DNA of 25,836 nucleotides from positions 1 through 25,836 of IMG/VR virus record IMGVR_UViG_3300035698_012650; one strand, 5' to 3'. The stretch comes from a virus. A model generated the notes under the pieces. That model searched no databases. It was not told the origin of the DNA and worked only from the letters and a program-made list of their open reading frames with translations. A program made the translations under genes and the position numbers. Of this stretch, positions 1 through 7,903 are shown one piece after another; positions within the stretch are counted from its first letter, which is position 1; each line of letters begins with the position of its first letter.

Positions 1-128
1 GAAGTGAAACCAAAAGGCGTAGTTACTGTAGCCCATACTAATTTTCCAAAAGTTAGTGCTACTTGGACTTGTACAAAATTATTATCATTAGTTCTAACCA
101 CCTTTATTTTTCCGTAATGTAATTTCAT
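1..128 (-). CDS. Partial baseplate or spike protein (N-terminus only)
   Basis: An ATG at 128 opens a frame that runs off the left edge after 42 codons, so only the N-terminus is seen. It begins MKLHYGKIKVVR and continues with alternating hydrophobic residues (VQVQVALTF, then LVWATVTTPFG), which suggests a small beta-barrel. The gene starts 9 bases after the stop of the gpP-like hub gene. In Mu-like and P2-like tails the gene after the hub usually encodes the OB-fold spike or baseplate assembly protein (Mu gp45, P2 gpV). The beta-rich start fits that, but it is inferred from position; the fragment is too short for a firm family call. It is too short to be found by a usual ORF length cutoff. 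Confidence 0.6.
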   Translation of the reverse strand, partial: MKLHYGKIKVVRTNDNNFVQVQVALTFGKLVWATVTTPFGFT

Positions 129-137
129 AAAATTTTA

Positions 138-1109
138 TTAGTATAAAGGTTTTCCTGGAGGGGTAAAGTACAGAGTTGTTTCAGTAGATTTCTCATCAAT
201 TTTGGTAGCTTTCTTTGTCAGTATTAATACGCTATTTAAATTATAGTAAGAATTTTGAACTTTTATAGGACTATTTAAATCCTTATTGAATAGCCCTTTT
301 ATTGTGCATTGGAATTGTTCTGCAGGCTGTAATTTGTAAGAAACTTCTTCAACTATATCTTGTAAATTCGCTTCATCATCACCTGAAATTCTAACATATT
401 CCGTTCTATCTATAGGAGTACCGTCATATCTAGTAAGTTTTTTTCTTACAGGTAATTCTAAATACAATTCAACTGATTTTGTAGTTAGTATATTAGTAAG
501 CTCCTCACTAGAACTAGCCATAACTATCTTATTTCTACAATGATCGGTTCTATTTCTTAATACTGGATTATTTAATTCACGAGTACTTAACGTAAGTAAA
601 GGAGTAGTACTAGTAGATATTTTCTGTTTGTAAATTTTATTGCCATTATTCCAAAAATAAAATCCGTTCTTTTTTGCGTATTTCTGACAGACAGAAGCTT
701 TAGTTTCTCCCGTACTTATCTCAACTTTATTTAAAAATTTACTAGTAGCCAAATCCAGAGTATATTTACCGCCCAATAAATTTGTAATTAAAGTATTGTC
801 ATTTAATTCACCTAAACTTTGTGGTAATACTCCCTCCTCAGCTGCCTCGCTACCAGTACTTTTACCTTTTATTATTATCCTTCTAGGATTATCTTGGATA
901 ACAGGATTAGATACTCTGAATTCATGCTCATTATTATTAAGATTAAACTTAATTAAACTCTCACCTAAAAATCTGTTAATAAGAGTGGAATACTGATCTC
1001 CTAAAGTTATAATAACTGAATCAGAAAAACTATCCATCGATTCTTCTAATACAAAAGATAAAAATTGTTTTATTTCATATCCATCTATATATACTTTAAC
1101 TGTTGTCAT
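138..1109 (-). CDS. Baseplate hub protein, Mu gpP-like / late-control-D-like
   Basis: This 323-aa protein starts with a short beta-strand segment, 'VKVYIDGYEI', followed by a stretch around residues 15-40 of the kind seen at the N-terminus of Mu gpP (gp44) hub proteins. The middle (about 125-160) contains a 'TKASVCQKYAKKNGFYFW' segment, like the region of gpP/gpD/VgrG proteins that reads 'a...v...a...g....w'. The C-terminus is beta-rich. Known role of the family: a trimeric hub at the centre of the baseplate that joins the tube to the spike. Gene order supports this: it follows the tape measure and LysM baseplate genes and precedes the probable spike. The ATG at 1109 has an A/T-rich leader and no Shine-Dalgarno. 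Family inferred from pattern and order, not from a search. Confidence 0.75.
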   Translation of the reverse strand: MTTVKVYIDGYEIKQFLSFVLEESMDSFSDSVIITLGDQYSTLINRFLGESLIKFNLNNNEHEFRVSNPVIQDNPRRIIIKGKSTGSEAAEEGVLPQSLGELNDNTLITNLLGGKYTLDLATSKFLNKVEISTGETKASVCQKYAKKNGFYFWNNGNKIYKQKISTSTTPLLTLSTRELNNPVLRNRTDHCRNKIVMASSSEELTNILTTKSVELYLELPVRKKLTRYDGTPIDRTEYVRISGDDEANLQDIVEEVSYKLQPAEQFQCTIKGLFNKDLNSPIKVQNSYYNLNSVLILTKKATKIDEKSTETTLYFTPPGKPLY

Positions 1110-1146
1110 AATTACCTTTTATATTGTATACATACTACCTCGACAA

Positions 1147-1833
1147 CTATACCAAAATCTTATTAGATTTTAAGTTATTTAAAGTCAAAACAGTTCCAGG
1201 GAATATTAAATTAGGATCAGGACTTGTTTCCGCAGGGTACTTATTTAATATAGCTTTTTGATTTGTCTTACTATCCCAAATTTTTCTATATAATCTCCAA
1301 TCGCCGTAATATTTCTTAGCTATTAAACCCAAACTGTCACCTGATACTACCTTATAGGTTGAGGTAGTATCAGATTTCTGCGCTTCATAACTTTCTTCCG
1401 CTAAACTCTGTGAAATTTGCACCTCTACTATTTTAGTTCTTTTAACCATACTTATCTGAAATTTATAAACATCTTCTTCATCACCAGATTCTTCCAAAAC
1501 AATATTTTCCATCATAACTGTCCATACTCCTAAAGTTGGATGTACAAATTTTATAATTTTATTATCCCTTAAATGTTTATTTAATCTTCGATCTAAATCT
1601 TTAAATTGTACGTCTCTATCACTACCAAAATTTATAAAGTCCATAAATTTTCCCTCAATTTTTATCTTCTCTTCTCCTAATCTCGTTTCATAATCTATAC
1701 CGTCTTGATAAGGATAATCGTACTTTTTTAATTTTGCTTTTTTCTCATACCTAAAAGAAAATACGGCATAGAATTGCACATCACCAAGTATAAAATTTGA
1801 AGGTTGTTGAAAAAATTCTATTCTATTAGGCAT
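1147..1833 (-). CDS. LysM-containing baseplate protein (DNA-circulation-N-like plus LysM)
   Basis: A 228-aa two-part protein. Residues about 5-130 resemble the N-terminal domain annotated as 'DNA circularisation' in Mu gpN-type baseplate proteins: a 'YPYQDGIDYETRLGE' segment (40-54), then 'FVHPTLGVWTV' (96-106). Residues 159-218 are a LysM fold: YKVVSGDSLGLIAKKYYGD, then a 'W' strand, and a closing 'PNLIFPGTVLTL' segment. LysM domains in contractile tails (for example gp53-type proteins) sit in the baseplate and are thought to help it bind the tube end or peptidoglycan. It lies between the tape measure and the hub, as in other contractile tails. The linker (about 140-158) is polar. The start at 1833 is the first ATG, 22 bases after the tape-measure stop. 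Confidence 0.82.
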   Translation of the reverse strand: MPNRIEFFQQPSNFILGDVQFYAVFSFRYEKKAKLKKYDYPYQDGIDYETRLGEEKIKIEGKFMDFINFGSDRDVQFKDLDRRLNKHLRDNKIIKFVHPTLGVWTVMMENIVLEESGDEEDVYKFQISMVKRTKIVEVQISQSLAEESYEAQKSDTTSTYKVVSGDSLGLIAKKYYGDWRLYRKIWDSKTNQKAILNKYPAETSPDPNLIFPGTVLTLNNLKSNKILV

Positions 1834-1855
1834 AATATTTTAATGTTATAATTTT

Positions 1856-3676
1856 TTATTCATCTGATACTAAATCAAGTTTAGCCCCCGACCCCTCGCC
1901 TGAAGAAAACTGTAGGCTATTTATCTCATCCGATTTAGTTTTAATTACTTCAGCAAGTTTCTCTAGTACTAAAGTTGTAAATTCTGTTGCGGGTTTAAGT
2001 CTATCGTTAAATTCCTCTATATTCTCACTAACATTTTTAAATATATCTAAATTATCCAATACACCCTTATCACCCTCACCTAATTTATTAGATATTTCAT
2101 CTATGAAAAACTTATCGTCTTTAAAATTTCTAACGCTATTTAGCATAGGACTTCCAGGTATAAAAGGGGAATATTCAGTATTACTCTTATACTGTTCTAA
2201 CTGATCAGGAGATAACAATTTACCGCCATTTAAAGCAGATTGTACTATTAAGTTATCCATGAATTGCTGCTCTGAATCACCTACATTATTTAGTAATCTA
2301 GTTTTTGCCTTCACTACTTTTTCTCGGTCTGAAGAAGCTAATTCAATAGTTCTAACTGCTCCAATAGAAGATTTTCCTCCTCCACTATATTCTTGACCAG
2401 AAAATAAATTTAGATAATGAGATATTTTCTGTAAACCCTTAGAAAATCTATCTACAGCATCTGAAGTGGCTATGAAATTATCAGTCATATTTTCAAATGA
2501 AGTAACAAATTGTTTATGTTTTGCTTCAGCAGTATCGCTAGCCCTATTGAAGTCATCTATACTTTTAGTATTTAAAACTAATTCTTTTGACTCACCAAAA
2601 CTTTCCCTACCTTCCTCAGAAGCAACAGCCAATACCGCTCTCATAGCTCTTATATTAGGAAATAATTCTGACAAATTCTTACCTCTAGTATCCGCATCAG
2701 CCATTATAGGGGCTAATTTTTCTAATATACCCTCAATACCTCCCTCCCTTATTAACTTAGGCGTTATTCCATACTCTCCTGCCTCATCTCTATCTCTAGT
2801 TAGTAATGCAAATAGACCACTTAATGCGGTAGCTGATTCTGAAGCATTTCCTAATTTTAAAGTAGTTGAAGCAAATAAAGCTAAAGCATCTTCGGTACTT
2901 AGACCTAAAATCTGGGCTGTAGGAAGAAAAGTACCTACATTAGTAGAAACTTGTTGCATAGTTGTTCTACCTGCATGTACAGTACCAGCTAGGTAGTTTC
3001 CAGCTGTTTTTGGATCTAATTCTTTATAGGCTTCCAAAGTAGAAATAAGTGCTGCGGTAGTAGTTGATACATCCGTTCTACCACCAGTTGCCAATATACC
3101 AGCTTCTTTTACTAACGCTTTACCCCCTTCTTCTCCAAACTGGGAAGATAGGGCATCATAATATGCTGTAATAACATCTTTATTACTTTGCATTGAAGAG
3201 AAAGCTACTTGCCTCAGATCTCCTATAGTTCTATTTGATACATTAGCGTTCATCATATTACCTACTTGAGCCAACCCAGCTTGTCTATCAACAAAACCAG
3301 ATACTGCATTTGAACCTACCCTATAAGCACCATAAGCCAAAGCGGCAGGACCAAGATATCTAGTAAGTAAACTAGAACTCATCATACTTCCTGATCTACT
3401 AGGAGCTACTGTATTTCTTGTTCTAGCATTTCTATCCATGCTTTTCATTTGTTTGTTTAGCCTAGAATATTCTTTGCCTAATGTTCTTACCAGAGTAGTT
3501 TGTTTTCTTAAATTAGTATTAGTCTTTTTTAATGAAGTAGCCTGTTTATTATAACCAGTACTTAATTTTCTTTGTTCTCTTAAAGCAGAACTAGCTAACT
3601 TCTTTTGGTCTTTTAAACTAGACAGAAGTTGCTTATCCTCAATTTCATATTTTATTCCTACTTTCTTTAATCCCAT
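1856..3676 (-). CDS. Tail tape measure protein
   Basis: A 606-aa protein with a lysine/arginine-rich coiled-coil N-terminus (about 10-85), a small hydrophobic stretch (104-126, 'LTRYLGPAALAYGAYRVG') and then the TP901-type core (about 130-400). The core is rich in Ala, Gly, Ser and Thr, with segments such as 'GGRTDVSTTTAALIS' and 'STEDALALFASTTLKLG'. The C-terminal third is polar. Tape measure proteins line the inside of the tail tube and set its length; at the usual 0.15 nm per residue this would give a tail of roughly 90 nm, a short to medium contractile tail. It follows the chaperone gene directly: the -1 frame of that gene stops only two bases before this ATG. No lysozyme or peptidase domain was seen. 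Confidence 0.9.
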   Translation of the reverse strand: MGLKKVGIKYEIEDKQLLSSLKDQKKLASSALREQRKLSTGYNKQATSLKKTNTNLRKQTTLVRTLGKEYSRLNKQMKSMDRNARTRNTVAPSRSGSMMSSSLLTRYLGPAALAYGAYRVGSNAVSGFVDRQAGLAQVGNMMNANVSNRTIGDLRQVAFSSMQSNKDVITAYYDALSSQFGEEGGKALVKEAGILATGGRTDVSTTTAALISTLEAYKELDPKTAGNYLAGTVHAGRTTMQQVSTNVGTFLPTAQILGLSTEDALALFASTTLKLGNASESATALSGLFALLTRDRDEAGEYGITPKLIREGGIEGILEKLAPIMADADTRGKNLSELFPNIRAMRAVLAVASEEGRESFGESKELVLNTKSIDDFNRASDTAEAKHKQFVTSFENMTDNFIATSDAVDRFSKGLQKISHYLNLFSGQEYSGGGKSSIGAVRTIELASSDREKVVKAKTRLLNNVGDSEQQFMDNLIVQSALNGGKLLSPDQLEQYKSNTEYSPFIPGSPMLNSVRNFKDDKFFIDEISNKLGEGDKGVLDNLDIFKNVSENIEEFNDRLKPATEFTTLVLEKLAEVIKTKSDEINSLQFSSGEGSGAKLDLVSDE

Positions 3677-3678
3677 TT

Positions 3679-4325
3679 TTACGCTTTGCTATAAGATTTT
3701 TTGGGCAAATTTTTGAACAGATTCTTTTTCACTTTAGAGGTTTCATTTTCTGATCTGTTAGCTTCTCTGTCCAAGAGGTAAATGTAAGACCATTCCTCGT
3801 CAGTAATTTCGATACATGGCTTACCAAAGATAGCGTAAGCATCTTGACATCTCCGTAATTGCAGAGAAGCAATATCTGGTCGAAGTCTTTTTTTTTATTT
3901 ATATCGTCACCTTTTAACGCCTTTTCAAGAATTTCACTAACTTTATCCTCAGTAATTTGATATACAGAAGGAACTACTTCTGTCTTAAAATTTACTATTT
4001 TCTCCATTAGAAATTCGTGATCATCTTGGCTAATATTAGGATCAGTTGTATACGCTTCAATACTTTGCCAACGCATACTACCCATTTCTGTAGGAGGATT
4101 TATACTAGAAGAAAATTTCCTTACTGAATGAATTACTTCTACTGCTTCAGTTATCAGATTAAATAAATAACTTCCAGCTTTAATTTTTCTTGTCTCAATT
4201 ATTTTATTCGCTTCTTCCTGACTGGTGATTATTTTACTAATAGGAACTTTTACCAAAATGACTTTCTCTTCGCTGTTAGGTAAAATTATAGTTTGTCTTG
4301 GGTGTAATTTGTCTATTAATTCCAT
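3679..4325 (-). CDS. Tail assembly chaperone, predicted -1 frameshift product (about 215 aa)
   Basis: If ribosomes slip back one base on the A-run, residues 1-146 are joined to 69 codons of the -1 frame, which begins with AGA at 3888 and ends with TAA at 3681-3679. The tape-measure ATG follows after two bases. The extension is charged and ends in a lysine-rich tail (KVKKNLFKNLPKKS). Of its 69 codons, 24 end in G or C, closer to the genome's habit than the zero-frame alternative. Known precedent: lambda G/GT and P2 E/E' make the long tail chaperone by -1 frameshift in the same gene position, and in P2 the two frames overlap extensively as here. A homopolymer sequencing error that splits one gene is the main alternative. 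Confidence 0.65.
3729..4325 (-). CDS. Tail assembly chaperone, short (unshifted) product
   Basis: The zero-frame ORF gives 198 aa. It lies between the tail tube and the tape measure, the standard place for the G-type tail assembly chaperone, which binds the tape measure and recruits tube subunits. The protein is mostly helical and charged, and I recognise no named domain. At residues 144-146 it reads three AAA lysine codons in a row of nine A's; downstream the -1 frame is also open (see the frameshift product). The last 52 zero-frame codons have unusual use for this genome: 25 of 52 end in G or C by my count, against AT-ending codons elsewhere. That suggests the downstream stretch is constrained mainly by the other frame. 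Assignment is from position and the slippery site. Confidence 0.72.
   Translation of the reverse strand: MELIDKLHPRQTIILPNSEEKVILVKVPISKIITSQEEANKIIETRKIKAGSYLFNLITEAVEVIHSVRKFSSSINPPTEMGSMRWQSIEAYTTDPNISQDDHEFLMEKIVNFKTEVVPSVYQITEDKVSEILEKALKGDDINKKKDFDQILLLCNYGDVKMLTLSLVSHVSKLLTRNGLTFTSWTEKLTDQKMKPLK
3887..3896 (-). promoter_or_regulatory. Slippery site for -1 ribosomal frameshift (A AAA AAA G)
   Basis: Minus-strand bases 3896-3888 are nine consecutive A's followed by G at 3887. In the chaperone reading frame this contains the heptamer A AAA AAA followed by G, the most efficient known bacterial -1 slippery sequence, including in tail chaperone genes. About 20 bases downstream a weak 6-bp stem (TCTCTG with CGGAGA, loop CAATTA) can form; it is farther away than typical stimulators. 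Confidence 0.65.
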
Positions 4326-4362
4326 GATAATTAAATTTTAATTAGTAATTAAACAATACAGA

Positions 4363-4393
4363 GGGTAAATAATTTATTATATAAAATTTACCC
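4363..4393 (-). repeat. Intergenic hairpin after the tail tube gene
   Basis: An 8-bp perfect inverted repeat, GGGTAAAT with ATTTACCC, encloses 15 bases in the 91-base gap between the tail tube and chaperone genes. No run of T's follows on the minus strand, so it is a poor intrinsic terminator. A role in transcript stability or partial read-through after an abundantly needed gene is possible but inferred. Confidence 0.55.
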
Positions 4394-4416
4394 ACCCTCC
4401 TTATTTTAGCTCCTAT

Positions 4417-4803
4417 TTAGCTTACTTTTATTTTGTCGCAAGTAGCATCTATTGATATAGAACTTCCTCCTGTCGGCTGTAAGTTCATATTCTTATTCTG
4501 AAAATCACAATTAGCAAAAGTATAATTTACTATATTAGTTCCTGTATTAATTCTTAAAGTAATATCAAATTCAGATTCTCTCTCAAGAATATCATTAATA
4601 AGGTCTGTATATTCTTTTACATAAGGTATATCAAAACTTATATTTCTATCCGTTTCACCACTTTTCTGTTTAATCTTTGCCCCAATAGCTAGTGCAGTTT
4701 GGGCAGGGGTACTATCAGTGTATGAAAAGTTATTTACAGGAGCTGTTCTTCCATCGAAAGCTAACGTGGCATTTTCTATTTTTACTTCATTTAAAGTATC
4801 CAT
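4417..4803 (-). CDS. Tail tube protein
   Basis: A 128-aa beta-rich protein immediately after the sheath gene, the usual tube position in contractile tails. It begins MDTLNEVKIENATLAFDG; its centre contains 'ETDRNISFDIPYVKEYTDLI' and its end 'LQPTGGSSISIDATCD'. These fit the small two-sheet barrel of Mu gpM/FII-like and phage SU10-type tube proteins. Six-fold rings of it would form the inner tube through which DNA passes and around which the sheath contracts. The length of about 130 aa is normal for the family. A hairpin lies just beyond its stop. I identify it by order and overall pattern; no catalytic features are expected. Confidence 0.78.
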   Translation of the reverse strand: MDTLNEVKIENATLAFDGRTAPVNNFSYTDSTPAQTALAIGAKIKQKSGETDRNISFDIPYVKEYTDLINDILERESEFDITLRINTGTNIVNYTFANCDFQNKNMNLQPTGGSSISIDATCDKIKVS

Positions 4804-4837
4804 ATATTTTTAGTTAAATTCTAGTAATTAATTTATG

Positions 4838-6226
4838 TTAAGCCAAAGTAACTTGTCTAGTAAAGATGAAAGTTATTTGTTGAGCAGCATCTACGTCTTT
4901 ATAAATTATAGTTATATTTACAGCATTGGTAACATCTGGGTCTGCTATTGCTTCAACTGAAAAACTTATTAAGAAACTATATCCTGATAATACCGCTTCA
5001 ATATGCGCCTTTATTTTTTCTAGGTCTTCATCCCTAGTAGTTAAAGGATCTCCAACAGTAGTTAATTCAGTGGTCCATAAATCAAAATCATTAGCTATAT
5101 CTTTTCTCATATAATCCTCCACTGAAATTCTACTGATATTAGAATATAAAGTTGAAGGGTTACTATTAACATCAGTAGTCCATGATGTAACCATCTGATA
5201 AATTCTAACAGCAGATGTTGCCTGAATTACTCTAGATTTTAAACCAGTAACTCTTCCCTCAATAATAACACTTAGATCATCATTTGTAATTTTACCACCA
5301 TCTTCCCCATCTACTACTTCTGAAGCATTACTTAATGATATATCATTCATTGAAATAACCGCTTTATTTTCTCCTGCTAGTTTTCCCTTTTGGTATCCAT
5401 AAGTAGCTCCAGCTTTTACAGCAGAAATAAACCCTTGCTGATAAGAATCAGAATCAGTTTGTTTACAAATACCTCCTACTTGAAGAATTCTTTTACTATT
5501 TACCGCTGTGCTATCCACAACCATATCAGCAAAACTTTTTCCTTCCTCTTGCCCAAAGAAACCTAATGAAAATAACTCCTCGTCATCTTGGCTATCAAGT
5601 AATGTTTGAGCTAATTCCATATATGTAGAACCGTAACTTTGTTCTAGATATATTTCAAAATCCTGATTAGCTATACTTGCTCTTGCTGTTACTAATTCTC
5701 CTGCTGTTGCAACTTCTACATCTTTTACGGTACTTCCAACTGCGAATGTTTTATCTAAAGGTATATAAACTGAAAAATGAGTACTATCATCTACGGTACT
5801 AATTTTCCTCAAATTTTTATCCCCGCTAGCATTTTCCAATTCTACATGAGTGGTACCCTCAACTAATCCAGTAGTATCACTTACTTCAACTTGTACCAAA
5901 TTTTCTACCACCGCTCCCGAAACAGCTACAGCCATTGTATCAGAATAGCTTCCAAAATCGTTATTACTAACAGGAACAATATATATTTTTTGTTTATTAT
6001 TTACTCTAAAAATTTCTTCAACAGCCAAAGGTAATAAATTACCTTTTGAAAAATCACTTCCTATAGCATCCAAGCAAGCTTGTTTACTCGTATAAGGTCC
6101 ATACAGAGTTCCTGGAGTACCCTGTGGGGACGATCCAACTAAAGCTATTGGAACGGTCGTCTTTGCGGCTAAATTCGCTGATTCAGATGTGTCAACATCT
6201 GTTTTGATATACCGTTCTAGTCCCAT
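4838..6226 (-). CDS. Contractile tail sheath protein
   Basis: At 462 aa this has sheath length. The N-terminus reads 'TTVPIALVGSSPQGTPGTLYGPYTSKQACLDAIG' in parts (about 24-57), the typical 'pva.vG.a..Gp.n.p.lv.s..d....fG' pattern of sheath proteins. An 'EEIFRVNNKQKIYIVPV' strand follows (about 68-84). An inserted domain occupies the middle (about 95-185). The C-terminal third ('SRISVEDYMRKDIANDF', then an ending in strands 'VTNAVNITIIYKDV...ITFIFTRQVTLA') is the conserved part that locks sheath subunits to each other and to the tube. Known role: an extended tube of stacked hexamers that contracts to drive the tail tube into the cell. It shows the tail is contractile. The tube gene follows 34 bases later. 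Confidence 0.92.
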   Translation of the reverse strand: MGLERYIKTDVDTSESANLAAKTTVPIALVGSSPQGTPGTLYGPYTSKQACLDAIGSDFSKGNLLPLAVEEIFRVNNKQKIYIVPVSNNDFGSYSDTMAVAVSGAVVENLVQVEVSDTTGLVEGTTHVELENASGDKNLRKISTVDDSTHFSVYIPLDKTFAVGSTVKDVEVATAGELVTARASIANQDFEIYLEQSYGSTYMELAQTLLDSQDDEELFSLGFFGQEEGKSFADMVVDSTAVNSKRILQVGGICKQTDSDSYQQGFISAVKAGATYGYQKGKLAGENKAVISMNDISLSNASEVVDGEDGGKITNDDLSVIIEGRVTGLKSRVIQATSAVRIYQMVTSWTTDVNSNPSTLYSNISRISVEDYMRKDIANDFDLWTTELTTVGDPLTTRDEDLEKIKAHIEAVLSGYSFLISFSVEAIADPDVTNAVNITIIYKDVDAAQQITFIFTRQVTLA

Positions 6227-6244
6227 AATATTATTGTTACATTT

Positions 6245-6394
6245 TTATTTAGTACTTCTCCTTTTCTTCTTCTTATAAGTAGGAGTACACTCACGTATAT
6301 TTAAAATAACTAATTTTTCTTTTTCCTCTACCACTTCAGTAGTACTATTTGTATTAGCAAAAGTCGTATTAATTGTTTTTGTTCTTAAAGGCAT
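6245..6394 (-). CDS. Small 49-aa basic-tailed protein, function unknown
   Basis: An ATG at 6394 opens a 49-codon frame that fills the gap between the tail-terminator candidate (stop 10 bases upstream) and the sheath gene (start 18 bases downstream). It begins MPLRTKTINTTF, has an acidic middle (TTEVVEEKEKLV) and ends with a strongly basic tail (YKKKKRRSTK). The tight fit in the operon and the A/T-rich leader argue that it is real. I recognise no family. A short adaptor or assembly peptide would fit the place, but that is a guess. Confidence 0.55.
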   Translation of the reverse strand: MPLRTKTINTTFANTNSTTEVVEEKEKLVILNIRECTPTYKKKKRRSTK

Positions 6395-6403
6395 AGACTA
6401 TTG

Positions 6404-7054
6404 TTATGATAGGGCTAATTCGTATTCAAAAGTTTTATCAATTATTATTTCACCAGTAACAGCTTTTTGCACTTTTACCCAAATAGGTATTTCTATGACT
6501 AATTGCTGAAGATTATATTCGGGCTGAGGTATATTATTGAAAGTAACTGGTTTTTCTCTATTACTGTATTCCCATTGTACTAACATAGTAGTATCTACAG
6601 GATATCCCTCTATTGTGAAATCTTTAATTGGAAAAGAACTATTACTACTTAATATTTTACGCATTTTCCCTTTTAATTGCAATAAATCCTTTATACCATT
6701 AATTTTATTCTTCCTGTCGTAAGAATTTGTAAGTAATCTTATATTTAAAATAGTACTATACCAATATGCTGAATATATGTATTTCAAATAGTTATCCTGA
6801 TCATAATAGGAAGAGTCATTAACTTTATCCCATGCTCCTTCTATTTGAGATAACTCTATTGAAATTATTCCTTTTTTAGTATTTAATATATTCTTGATAA
6901 TTGCGTCATCAGAAAAAGCCCTATGGGTGTCATACAAAGTAGTTAGATCTACTGTACCATCGGCATACTCTTTAAAGTATTTAATAATACTTCTGTAAAG
7001 GTATTCATCAAAATTCAATTCTGAAATTAAAACTGGTTTAGTAGTATATGGCAT
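6404..7054 (-). CDS. Probable tail terminator / tail completion protein
   Basis: This 216-aa protein lies between the HK97 gp10-like neck gene and the sheath, the position of tail terminator proteins (lambda gpU-like, T4 gp15-like) in many phages. It is helical at first (residues about 10-110, 'FDEYLYRSIIKYFKEY') and beta-rich at the end ('LQQLVIEIPIWVKVQKAV'). The terminator family caps the tail tube and joins it to the head connector. No diagnostic motif was seen, so the role comes from gene order. Its length is somewhat above gpU's. It follows the neck gene after 6 bases. Confidence 0.55.
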   Translation of the reverse strand: MPYTTKPVLISELNFDEYLYRSIIKYFKEYADGTVDLTTLYDTHRAFSDDAIIKNILNTKKGIISIELSQIEGAWDKVNDSSYYDQDNYLKYIYSAYWYSTILNIRLLTNSYDRKNKINGIKDLLQLKGKMRKILSSNSSFPIKDFTIEGYPVDTTMLVQWEYSNREKPVTFNNIPQPEYNLQQLVIEIPIWVKVQKAVTGEIIIDKTFEYELALS

Positions 7055-7060
7055 AGGGTA

Positions 7061-7483
7061 TTATAATTTTCTTATTTCTTTATTTAAATTTTTTATAGAA
7101 ATTTTATCTATATATTCTTTTTCAGCCTTAGCTATTTCTGGTATTACTACAGGTCTAGGAGGTAGATGAGGAGCTACCCCATATTCCATCCAAACCGCCT
7201 TATCTAATGAGCTACCTACTTCTATTACCGTTTTACTTACTTTAGTCTTAACGTAAGAATCTCTTAATTCTCCGGTTTCTAATAATGGCGTATCACCTCT
7301 TTTTTTAGAGGAAACTGTTTCCTCTTTTAAAGATTTCCAACTTATATCTTTAGGATATTTACCATGCCTAGCTTTTATGTTCTTTAATCCTTTACTACTT
7401 ATCTCCTCAATAGTTTCTTTTGCACCTAAATCTAAATTACTTATTTTATTGACAAAATCTACTGAATTTTTATACTTACTCAT
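7061..7483 (-). CDS. Neck / tail-completion protein, HK97 gp10-like
   Basis: The 140-aa protein has the hallmark of the HK97 gp10 / Mu gpG virion morphogenesis family: 'PLLETGELRDSY' (residues about 85-96), 'VGSSLDKAVWMEYG' (about 107-120) and 'PPRPVVIPEI' (about 125-134), in the usual order 'L..tG.Lr.S', 'y...hE.G' and 'pRPfl'. Proteins of this family sit at the head-tail junction or finish the tail. The start at 7483 overlaps the end of the upstream gene by 8 bases, which suggests translational coupling. The length is normal for the family. Confidence 0.82.
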   Translation of the reverse strand: MSKYKNSVDFVNKISNLDLGAKETIEEISSKGLKNIKARHGKYPKDISWKSLKEETVSSKKRGDTPLLETGELRDSYVKTKVSKTVIEVGSSLDKAVWMEYGVAPHLPPRPVVIPEIAKAEKEYIDKISIKNLNKEIRKL

Positions 7484-7895
7484 TATTTGTTGTTTTTATT
7501 GTACCTACATAGTATTCTACTCTCGCCTTTCCCAACCATACAATTTCATAATCTTCTCCTTCAAATTCTACAATACTATTTTTACTAAAAGTATTTCCTG
7601 CTAAGTTTTCTATAGTTACTCTGAATATCCAATCAACTTTTTCCAAAACACCTTCAGGGATAAATATTTTTGAATTATTCTTAGTAACTGCTTTGCTATT
7701 CCATCTATAAGGATTTCTAATTAATCCTATAACATCAAAAGAACTCTCATAAGTTATAACAGCATCTTCAATAAAACCCAATTCATTTTCTTCTGAATAA
7801 ATAGGAGTATTTTTTATTGTAACTGTAACTCCCCAATCACTATGAAGTTCTTGTTTTGCATCTTTAAATTCTAATTTATCCGCTTCTCCAAACAT
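7476..7895 (-). CDS. Probable head closure (head-tail stopper) protein
   Basis: A 139-aa beta-rich protein between the connector and the gp10-like protein. It contains 'GEDYEIVWLGKARVEYYVGTI' near its C-terminus (split here as GEDYEIVWLG and YYVGTI), which resembles the small barrel of head-closure proteins such as SPP1 gp16 and HK97 gp7-like families ('..G..y.V.....'). These proteins dock on the adaptor ring and close the channel after packaging. Gene order (connector, closure, gp10-like, terminator) is the classic one. The gene overlaps the next by 8 bases. Identity is from order and fold impression; no motif proves it. Confidence 0.6.
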   Translation of the reverse strand: MFGEADKLEFKDAKQELHSDWGVTVTIKNTPIYSEENELGFIEDAVITYESSFDVIGLIRNPYRWNSKAVTKNNSKIFIPEGVLEKVDWIFRVTIENLAGNTFSKNSIVEFEGEDYEIVWLGKARVEYYVGTIKTTNNE

Positions 7896-7903
7896 AAAAT
7901 ATG

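Noticed and set aside
6268-6283. A repeat of CTTCTTATAAGTAG in the small pre-sheath gene and in the hairpin near 12.4 kb.
   Set aside because: The shared block is short and one copy is within coding DNA rich in Lys codons, so chance is the simplest explanation.
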